This document shows positions 21,500-26,935 of a stretch of DNA of 26,935 nucleotides, piece by piece. The DNA comes from Avichristensenella sp031550095 (GTDB lineage: Bacteria > Bacillota > Clostridia > Christensenellales > Aristaeellaceae). The notes under the pieces are model-generated. The model was given only the letters and a program-made list of their open reading frames with translations, did not search any database and was not told the origin of the DNA. The translations under genes and the position numbers were made by a program. Numbering within the stretch: position 1 is the stretch's first letter; every line of letters begins with the position of its first letter. The stretch lies in assembly GCA_031550095.1 (NCBI GenBank), contig JAVBOX010000166.1:1-26935 (forward strand), in the 5' to 3' direction.

Positions 21500-23233
21500 A
21501 TGAAAGTTAGCCGGTTTGTTTCAAAGCGTTTCAAGGAAACGCCTGCGGATTGTCAGATTGAGAGCCAGGCGCTTATGATTCGAGGTGGCTACATCAAGGC
21601 GGTGGGGAACGGCATCTACACCTTGCTGCCCATTGCCAAGCGGATTGTAAGAAAAATTGAAGGCATTCTCCGGGAGGAGATGGACCGGATTGGCGGGCAG
21701 GAAGTTCTTTTCCCCGTCACCATGCCCGCTGCCCTCTGGCAAGCCTCCGGTCGGTTTGAAAGCGTGGGGGAGGAACTGCTGCGCTTTCGGGACCGCTCCG
21801 GAGGGGATATGGTGCTGGGCATGACCCATGAGGAGGCGGCTGTCCATCTCATGAAGGACATCGCCGATTCCTATACCCAGTATCCCCTGATGATTTACCA
21901 GATTCAGACCAAGTTCCGGGATGAGCCAAGGGCCCGCGGTGGCTTAATCCGCGTGCGGGAATTCACCATGAAGGACGGGTATTCCTTTCATACCTCCCAG
22001 GAGGATTTGAGCGCATATTATGACCGCTGCTATGAGGCTTACCGACGGATTTTCGCCCGGGTCGGCATTCCTGAGGTGATCCCGATTCAATCAGATTCCG
22101 GCATGATGGGTGGGAAGGTCGCCCATGAGTTCATGCTGGTCACCGATGTGGGAGAGGACAGCCTTGTGCTCTGCGGCGCGTGCGAATTCAAGTCCAACAT
22201 GGAAAGCGCCGCCTGCGTCATCCGCAATGAACCGGGGCAGGAGCGGCCCCTTCGGAAAATATCAACGCCGGGGATCAAGACCATCGAGGATTTGAGCCGA
22301 TTTCTTTCCTTGCCCGCCTCTCAAATCTTGAAAGCCGTGCTCTATACCCAGGGCGGGACGGGAGAACTTGTCGCCGTTTTTCTGCGGGGAGATCTGGAAG
22401 TGAACGAGACCAAGCTGCGGAACCTGCTCAAAACTCAGGTGTTTCCGGCAGCTGAGGAGGTGGATTCCCCCTTGGCAATGGGGTTTGTGGGGCCTTTGGG
22501 GTTGCCAAAGGGCATCCGGATGATCATGGACCGTTCCATTCAGGGCATTGGGGGAGTGGTGACAGGCGCTAATGAGGCCGATGCCCACTTCGCCGGCTTT
22601 CAGGTGGAAAGGGATTTGGGCCCCGTGGCCTATGAGGATGTGGCCAAAACCTATGAGGGCGCCATCTGCCCCCAGTGCGGCCACGCGGCTTTGCGCATTG
22701 CCCGGGGCATAGAGGTGGGCAATATCTTTCAGCTGGGAGGCCGGTATTCCGTTGCCATGGGAATGCGCTATCTGGATGAGGCGGGTGTCTTGCGCCATCC
22801 GCTGATGGGCTGCTACGGCATCGGTGTTGGCAGGCTGATGGCCTCGGTTTGCGAGGCGCGGCGGGACCGCTTTGGCCCGATCTGGCCTATGTCCATCGCC
22901 CCATGGCAGGTGCAGCTTTGCTCACTCCGACCGGAGGATGAAAGGGTTCAAAGGGCATCCCAAGCCCTTTATGACGATCTCTCGACCCGTGGCCTCGAAA
23001 CGCTCTGGGATGACAGGCCGGTCAGCGCCGGCGTGATGTTTTCCGACGCGGATTTGTTCGGCGTACCCATTCGGGCGGTCATTAGCCCCAAGGGGATGAA
23101 CGCGGGCATGGTGGAGCTATCCGCCAGGGATAAAAGCTTTTCCGAGCGGGTGCCCGTTACCGAGGCGGGAGAACGCATTGCCAGCATGGTGAGAGCCGCC
23201 CAAGAGGCTTTGTGTGGCGAATGGGAAATATGA
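21500..23233 (+). CDS. proS: Prolyl-tRNA synthetase, bacterial type
   Basis: A 577-residue class II synthetase that charges tRNA-Pro. Motif 2 reads FRDEPRARGGLIRVREF (139-155), and motif 3 is GCYGIGVGRLMAS (437-449). Between them lies the INS editing domain (about 225-395) that hydrolyses misacylated Ala-tRNA-Pro; Lys278 sits where the conserved editing lysine is expected. The C-terminal anticodon-binding domain spans about 468-570. Length is normal for the prokaryote-like type. The start is ATG 21500 after AGGGGGG (21486-21492); an upstream open extension is discarded because the promoter lies within it. The RARGG motif-2 variant recurs in some other Bacillota. The MATE gene follows after 22 bp and is probably co-transcribed. 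Confidence 0.96.
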   Translation: MKVSRFVSKRFKETPADCQIESQALMIRGGYIKAVGNGIYTLLPIAKRIVRKIEGILREEMDRIGGQEVLFPVTMPAALWQASGRFESVGEELLRFRDRSGGDMVLGMTHEEAAVHLMKDIADSYTQYPLMIYQIQTKFRDEPRARGGLIRVREFTMKDGYSFHTSQEDLSAYYDRCYEAYRRIFARVGIPEVIPIQSDSGMMGGKVAHEFMLVTDVGEDSLVLCGACEFKSNMESAACVIRNEPGQERPLRKISTPGIKTIEDLSRFLSLPASQILKAVLYTQGGTGELVAVFLRGDLEVNETKLRNLLKTQVFPAAEEVDSPLAMGFVGPLGLPKGIRMIMDRSIQGIGGVVTGANEADAHFAGFQVERDLGPVAYEDVAKTYEGAICPQCGHAALRIARGIEVGNIFQLGGRYSVAMGMRYLDEAGVLRHPLMGCYGIGVGRLMASVCEARRDRFGPIWPMSIAPWQVQLCSLRPEDERVQRASQALYDDLSTRGLETLWDDRPVSAGVMFSDADLFGVPIRAVISPKGMNAGMVELSARDKSFSERVPVTEAGERIASMVRAAQEALCGEWEI

Positions 23234-23255
23234 GCAGATGGGATGGTGAGTTGAT

Positions 23256-24623
23256 ATGGAAATGACGCGAAACATGACCCAGGGAAAGCCCTTGAGGCAT
23301 ATCGTGGCTTTCTCTTTGCCCATTATGCTCAGCTATATCCTGCAGCAGTTTTTTGACGTGGTGGACGGGGCGGTGGTGGGCAGGCTTGTCGGGGTTCAGG
23401 CCTTTGCCAGCATTGGCGCGGCAGGGTTTCTGACCTGGATGATCCAGTGCATGATCATGGGCTTTACACAGGGTTTTGGCGCTCTTTTTGCCCAGCGTTT
23501 CGGCGCGTCGGATGAGGCGGGGCTGCGCAAGGCGGTGGCCATGGGCATTTGGCTCTCGCTTCTTATTGGCGTCATGCTTACGGCCCTAGGCATAGGGCTG
23601 ACCCGAACGATTCTGATGAGCATCAAGACCCCTCATGAGCTACTTTCGGATACCCTGGTTTATCTTTACTGGCGGCACACGGGTATTCTTGTGGCCATTG
23701 GATACAACTTGGCCGGGTCCATTCTCAGGGCACTTGGCAACAGCAAGGCGCCTCTCTACGCCGTGCTGCTGGCCAGCGTGATCAATGTGGGACTGGATAT
23801 CTTCCTGGTGGCGGTCTTTCATATGGGGGTGGCCGGTGTGGCTGTTGCCACGGTTCTTTCCCAGGTTTTCGCTTTTTGCGCCTGCCTTTTCGCCCTTCGC
23901 CGGATAAAGGTGCTGCGCCTTTGCCGGGGGGATTTTACTCCGGATCGAGGAATGATGGCTGCCCTGATCCGCATGGGTGCGCCCATCGCTTTCCGTGACG
24001 CGTTGATTTCCGCCAGCGATATCATCCTGCAGAGCGTGATCAATGGCTTTGGGATGCTCTTCATCGCTGGAATCAGCGCCAGCCGCAGATATTTCGGCAT
24101 GATGGAACTCGTCGCCGCAGGGCTGGAAGGGGCGGTGGCTACCTTTGTGGGCCAAAACTATGGGGCAAAAAAGCTATCCCGCATTCGGGAGGGAATGGGC
24201 AATGCCCGAAAGCTCTCCCTGGGAGGTTCCATCACCATGGCGCTGATCGTGGTTTTGCTGGGCAAACAGCTAATCGGCCTTCTGGTGGCAGGGGATCCCT
24301 CGGAGATCGCCGCCGTGGTGGATATCGGCTACAAAGGCATGCTGGCTTTCGCCCTGTGCCTGCCCGCTCTTTATATGCTTACGCTGCACCGGTCCGCCCT
24401 TCAGGGGATCGGAAACGCCTTCTTCCCCATGTTGTCGGGCTTTACAGAGATGATCCTTCGCGTTCTTGTCGTCCTCACCCTGCCTCCGCTGCTGGGGGAA
24501 TGGGCCGTATACTTCGCCTATGGCATCGGATGGGTCGGTGCGGCGGCGCTGCTGATGATCACCTATGGAACCGAATACAGGAAGGTTTGCGGGAAGCTGG
24601 AGACGGCGGAGAGCCTGCTCTAG
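23256..24623 (+). CDS. MATE family efflux transporter
   Basis: A 455-residue membrane protein of the multidrug and toxic compound extrusion family, with about 12 membrane segments in two homologous halves. The first half has FSLPIMLSYILQQFFDVVDGAVVGRLVG with the membrane aspartates; the second half contains VAAGLEGAVATFVGQNYGAKK, typical of DinF/NorM-like members. It would export drugs or metabolites using a Na+ or H+ gradient. ATG 23256 lies 22 bp after proS. A GGTGAG some seven bases upstream is a weak ribosome binding site, so coupling to proS may matter. Substrate unknown. Confidence 0.93.
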   Translation: MEMTRNMTQGKPLRHIVAFSLPIMLSYILQQFFDVVDGAVVGRLVGVQAFASIGAAGFLTWMIQCMIMGFTQGFGALFAQRFGASDEAGLRKAVAMGIWLSLLIGVMLTALGIGLTRTILMSIKTPHELLSDTLVYLYWRHTGILVAIGYNLAGSILRALGNSKAPLYAVLLASVINVGLDIFLVAVFHMGVAGVAVATVLSQVFAFCACLFALRRIKVLRLCRGDFTPDRGMMAALIRMGAPIAFRDALISASDIILQSVINGFGMLFIAGISASRRYFGMMELVAAGLEGAVATFVGQNYGAKKLSRIREGMGNARKLSLGGSITMALIVVLLGKQLIGLLVAGDPSEIAAVVDIGYKGMLAFALCLPALYMLTLHRSALQGIGNAFFPMLSGFTEMILRVLVVLTLPPLLGEWAVYFAYGIGWVGAAALLMITYGTEYRKVCGKLETAESLL

Positions 24624-24630
24624 ACGCGAA

Positions 24631-24709
24631 AAAAGAGACGCCGCAAAAGAGAGCGGGACGCGCAAGGCATATCACCTTTCAGCCCTCTCTTTGTCGGACC
24701 GCCTCTTTT
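24631..24709. terminator. Nested inverted repeats between convergent genes (bidirectional terminator)
   Basis: The inner arms AAAGAGAG (24646-24653) and CTCTCTTT (24685-24692) lie within outer arms AAAAGAG (24631-24637) and CTCTTTT (24703-24709). On the minus strand the structure ends in a run of six T, so it should stop the small-ORF transcript, and it may also end the proS-MATE transcript. Confidence 0.55.
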
Positions 24710-24735
24710 CCATTTCCGTTGGCTGCTCTTGCTGC

Positions 24736-24966
24736 CTATAGGATGTTGGAAGACGTGCACTCCACCCGAATGCCGTTATCCTTCAACCGGGTGAGCTTTG
24801 CCTTGTTGCCCGCCCCATCGTCCAGGGTCATCTTTTCAATTTCATGCTGGGCCATGAAGTTGACCACTTCGCTTTCCACAAAACCGACCCAACCCCTGCG
24901 ACTCGTCTTTTTCCTATCCACGCCCTCGATGACCTCATCGATTGTGGGCCTTCTCTCCTCGCTCAT
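24736..24966 (-). CDS. Hypothetical protein, 76 residues
   Basis: A small charged protein not recognised. It begins MSEERRPTIDEVIEGVDRKK, has a basic patch (RKKTSRRGW) and ends in a beta-like segment (KMTLDDGAGNKAKLTRLKDN). It has no signal peptide or membrane segment. The start ATG 24966 follows AAGGAGGT by about five bases, one of the best ribosome binding sites in the window, and a promoter of its own lies at 24997-25025, so it is probably expressed. It follows the TetR-type gene by 77 bp. The C-terminal half could fold as a small beta-domain. Function unknown. Confidence 0.75.
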   Translation of the reverse strand: MSEERRPTIDEVIEGVDRKKTSRRGWVGFVESEVVNFMAQHEIEKMTLDDGAGNKAKLTRLKDNGIRVECTSSNIL

Positions 24967-24996
24967 GGGGGACCTCCTTCTTTCTATTGAGGCATC

Positions 24997-25025
24997 ATCA
25001 TAATACAAAATGGCCGGACCCGCAA
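24997..25025 (-). promoter_or_regulatory. Promoter of the 76-residue protein gene
   Basis: On the minus strand TTGCGG (plus 25020-25025), 17-bp spacer, TATGAT (plus 24997-25002). The start point falls about 25 bases before the start codon. Confidence 0.5.
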
Positions 25026-25043
25026 GGGGGAAGAACACCGCTG

Positions 25044-25634
25044 TTATGCTTTTGGCGCTTTAAAAAAGCCGATGCCGTTGAGCATGATTCTTTCCGCTAT
25101 TTGGGCAATTTCCATGGCTGAGTCCACCATCCCGTCTTGAATCCACTGCCGGAGCAAACCGATGCAGCCCCCGCTGATGAAGGCGTAGAAGCACTCGATC
25201 TCCCGGGGATTGGCCAGATTGAAATGCTGGGAATAAGCGGACAGGCAGGCCTCCTTGCCGATGGACAAGAGCTTATCCACGAAGCCCTTATCGCCGTAGT
25301 CCCCCAGCATAACCACGCGGATATCCGCATTGTCCTTGATGCATTGAAAGATTCGCGCACAGCTCTCAACAAGGGAGATCCGCGCATCCTCCGTGACCCT
25401 GCCCGATTCCAAGGCCCGCTGGAAATCCCCCATCACATCGCTTTCGATTTGCTCCAGCAAGGCGAACACGTCCGTGTAATGGGCGTAGAATGTGCCCCGG
25501 TTGATGCCGGCCAGGGCGCAGAGCTCCTGAATGGTAATGCTTTGGATGGGCTTTTGCCGGAGCAAACCGGTGAACGCCTTGCGGATCATGGCCCGCGTCA
25601 CCCGGACCCGATGATCCGTGGATGTATTCTTCAT
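25044..25634 (-). CDS. TetR/AcrR-family transcriptional regulator
   Basis: A 196-residue repressor. The N-terminal helix-turn-helix (ITIQELCALAGINRGTFYAHYTDVFALLEQ) is typical of TetR proteins whose C-terminal domain resembles DhaS/TetR_C_8 types; it is preceded by the basic stretch RVRVTRAMIRKAF. ATG 25634 is preferred because GGAGG lies five bases upstream, while ATG 25646 four codons earlier has no ribosome binding site. It is in the same direction as azlC-azlD, 87 bp downstream, and could control them or itself. A palindrome lies immediately upstream at 25651-25664. Confidence 0.9.
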   Translation of the reverse strand: MKNTSTDHRVRVTRAMIRKAFTGLLRQKPIQSITIQELCALAGINRGTFYAHYTDVFALLEQIESDVMGDFQRALESGRVTEDARISLVESCARIFQCIKDNADIRVVMLGDYGDKGFVDKLLSIGKEACLSAYSQHFNLANPREIECFYAFISGGCIGLLRQWIQDGMVDSAMEIAQIAERIMLNGIGFFKAPKA

Positions 25635-25650
25635 GAATGCCTCCATTTTT

Positions 25651-25664
25651 CAAACGCTCGTTCG
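25651..25664 (-). promoter_or_regulatory. Palindrome before the TetR-type gene (operator; LexA-like)
   Basis: On the minus strand it reads CGAACGAGCGTTTG, a near-perfect palindrome that also fits the Gram-positive LexA pattern CGAAC-RNRY-GTTYG. It could be the TetR protein's own operator or an SOS box. Confidence 0.4.
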
Positions 25665-25721
25665 CCATTCATTCACCATCCAGTGGCTTCGCGTTATCGT
25701 AGGAGTTTTCGGGGCGTAGCC

Positions 25722-26054
25722 TTAGAAGACCGCCTGGATGAGCAGCATGTATATGGCGGTTCCCGTTCCGATGGTCAATAGCATATTGCGCCGCCAAAGA
25801 TGGATTCCACCGGTGACGAGAATGCCCGCCGCCTCCGGGATGCCGAAAGGGCTGGCGGTGAATGTAACGTTTTTCAGGCAATAGACGACCAAAAGGCTCA
25901 TGGCCGCGTAGGGCAATACCTGGCTGAGATACTGGATATACCGGGGCGTTTTCTTCCCCGGAGGGAAGAGCAGAAACGGCGCAAACCGGGTGGCCATGGT
26001 GCCCAGCACCACCATCAGAATGGTAACCGCGCCTTGCCAACCTGTCAGCATCAT
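25722..26054 (-). CDS. azlD: AzlD family branched-chain amino acid transport subunit
   Basis: A 110-residue membrane protein with about four membrane segments, the small partner of AzlC. Together the pair exports branched-chain amino acids and analogues such as azaleucine. Family features are TRFAPFLLFPPGKKTPRYI and the YLSQVLPYAAMSLLVVYCLK segment. The start ATG 26054 overlaps the azlC stop (ATGA), preceded by GGAGGT, so translation is coupled. A second ATG follows at once. Confidence 0.9.
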   Translation of the reverse strand: MMLTGWQGAVTILMVVLGTMATRFAPFLLFPPGKKTPRYIQYLSQVLPYAAMSLLVVYCLKNVTFTASPFGIPEAAGILVTGGIHLWRRNMLLTIGTGTAIYMLLIQAVF

Positions 26055-26749
26055 GCCCGGGCACCTCCCATAAGAGGCTTTCGAAGAAGGGTCAACGCAA
26101 GAAGGGTCAACCCCATGGCGGGGAGCAAAAAGCTGCCGGGGCCAAAGGCAAGCAGGCAGCCAACGGCGCAACAAAGGCCGATCAGGGCGGAAGCATGGGC
26201 CTTTTGCCCCAGCCATTGCTCCAGGAAAATGACCACGAACAGGGCGGTCATCACGAAGTCGATTCCCCTGGTATCAAAGGGAATTGCGCCCCCCAATAGG
26301 CCGCCCAGCGTGGCACCACCCACCCAGTACAGGTGGTTTAAAAGCGTTACAAACACCATAAACCAGCCCTTGTCCACCCCCTCCGGCGCGTCTGTGGAGC
26401 AGAGGATGGAAAATGTCTCATCGCATAAGCCGAAGATGAGGTAGAATCGCTTGAGCCCCATGCCCTTGTACTTTTCAAGCATGGAGACGCCGTAAAACAG
26501 GTGGCGAGCGTTAACCATCAGCGTGAGGAGCAGGGCATATACGGGGTTGAAAGCCGCGGTGAGAAGCGTCATGGTCACGAACTCCATGGACCCGGCAAAG
26601 ATGCACAGGCTCATGACGGTAGGGAGCCAAATGGGAAAGCCCTTGCCGCGCATGGTGAGCCCATAGGCAAACCCGAGAAAGGCGAAACCCATCAGGATGG
26701 GCACGGTATAGGGGAAAGCGGCCTTCAAGGCGGTGGTCTTTTTTTGCAT
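26051..26749 (-). CDS. azlC: AzlC family branched-chain amino acid permease
   Basis: A 232-residue membrane protein, the larger AzlCD subunit. It shows the family pattern: FPYTVPILMGFAFLGFAYGL, FAGSMEFVTMTLL, NARHLFYGVSML, and the C-terminal FEQWLG-like FLEQWLG motif. About six to eight membrane segments. It forms an exporter with AzlD, encoded in coupled frames. The ribosome binding site before ATG 26749 is weak, and a GGGGctgCCCC hairpin lies just before the start, which could influence translation. Confidence 0.93.
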   Translation of the reverse strand: MQKKTTALKAAFPYTVPILMGFAFLGFAYGLTMRGKGFPIWLPTVMSLCIFAGSMEFVTMTLLTAAFNPVYALLLTLMVNARHLFYGVSMLEKYKGMGLKRFYLIFGLCDETFSILCSTDAPEGVDKGWFMVFVTLLNHLYWVGGATLGGLLGGAIPFDTRGIDFVMTALFVVIFLEQWLGQKAHASALIGLCCAVGCLLAFGPGSFLLPAMGLTLLALTLLRKPLMGGARA

Positions 26750-26849
26750 GGACGGGGCAGCCCCTCTTTCGCGTTGGTGATCGGCATCTTATTGTATTAC
26801 TCCGGCACCAAATATTCGGAATTTGGCACGGATCTTTTTCCGTCCAGTG

Positions 26850-26935
26850 GCGTCGCCCTTCACTCAGCGTAGCGCTGCTACGCCTCGTTCCAGCTCCTTG
26901 CTGGGCGAAAAAATCTCTCGTGCATCTCTTCCGAC
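26850..26935 (-). repeat. Dispersed repeat, diverged copy 3 (runs off the window)
   Basis: It shares GAGAGATTTT, CAAGGAGCTGG and GGCGTAGC (minus strand) with copies 1 and 2, in the same order. It contains two hairpins of its own, CGTAGC/GCTACG at 26868-26882 and CCAGC/GCTGG at 26890-26904. More diverged and with small gaps, so membership is likely but less certain. The azlC upstream region (26750-26849) has an inverted repeat at 26808-26826 and no other gene. Confidence 0.55.

Noticed and set aside
24356..25003. Open plus-strand frame running from the MATE gene into the intergenic region
   Set aside because: Shifted frame of the MATE gene followed by antisense of the 76-residue protein gene.
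1..26935. CRISPR array, tRNA or rRNA genes, insertion sequence transposase
   Set aside because: No regularly spaced identical repeats, no cloverleaf or rRNA-like sequence noticed, and no transposase besides the serine recombinase. Checked by eye only.

Overview
The window reads as chromosomal DNA of a fairly GC-rich member of the Clostridia (Bacillota). The evidence is strong AGGAGG-type ribosome binding sites, TTGACA/TATAAT promoters with 17-bp spacers, a Gram-positive LexA box, DegV, a BclA-like collagen protein, AzlCD, and the paired radical-SAM/DUF4130 DNA-repair genes. No rRNA, tRNA or CRISPR array was seen. Genus cannot be fixed from the sequence alone.

Layout. 1-1747: a large serine recombinase, visibly less GC-rich than the rest, probably the right end of an integrated element whose body lies left of the window. 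1779-2330: a collagen-like/BclA-type gene that starts abruptly 32 bp after the recombinase stop and looks cut off at its 5' end. 2331-2735: no gene, but one copy of a dispersed ~103-bp repeat and several inverted repeats. 2736-8749: a DeoR-type regulator divergent from a carbohydrate/glycerophosphodiester uptake operon (two permeases, binding protein, GDPD-like enzyme, TIM-barrel isomerase; no ATPase). 8786-11181 (minus): a coupled pair, an aldo/keto reductase with Fe-S clusters and a cysteine-rich multi-cluster ferredoxin-like protein. 11336-13413: radical SAM DNA-repair protein plus TIGR03915/DUF4130 partner, with a near-perfect SOS box on the promoter. 13535-14383: endonuclease/exonuclease/phosphatase-fold protein. 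14525-15670: UDP-GlcNAc 2-epimerase with its own promoter and terminator. 15939-16041: second repeat copy. 16109-20002: a 1297-residue hybrid histidine kinase. 20029-20330: an intergenic stretch with a possible small minus-strand transcription unit. 20444-21280 (minus): DegV. 21500-24623: proS and a MATE exporter. 24736-26749 (minus): AzlC, AzlD, a TetR-type regulator and a 76-residue orphan protein. 26850-26935: a third, divergent copy of the repeat, running off the window.

How parts fit. The DeoR regulator probably controls the uptake operon from overlapping divergent promoters; the imported solute is likely cleaved or isomerised by the GDPD-like and TIM-barrel proteins, with the transporter ATPase supplied from elsewhere. 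The radical SAM/DUF4130 pair is predicted to be DNA-damage inducible. The points most worth a second look are the dispersed repeat family, the small-ORF/structured locus at 20.03-20.33 kb, the SOS box on the radical SAM operon, the recombinase/collagen junction, and the pseudo-receiver in the hybrid kinase.
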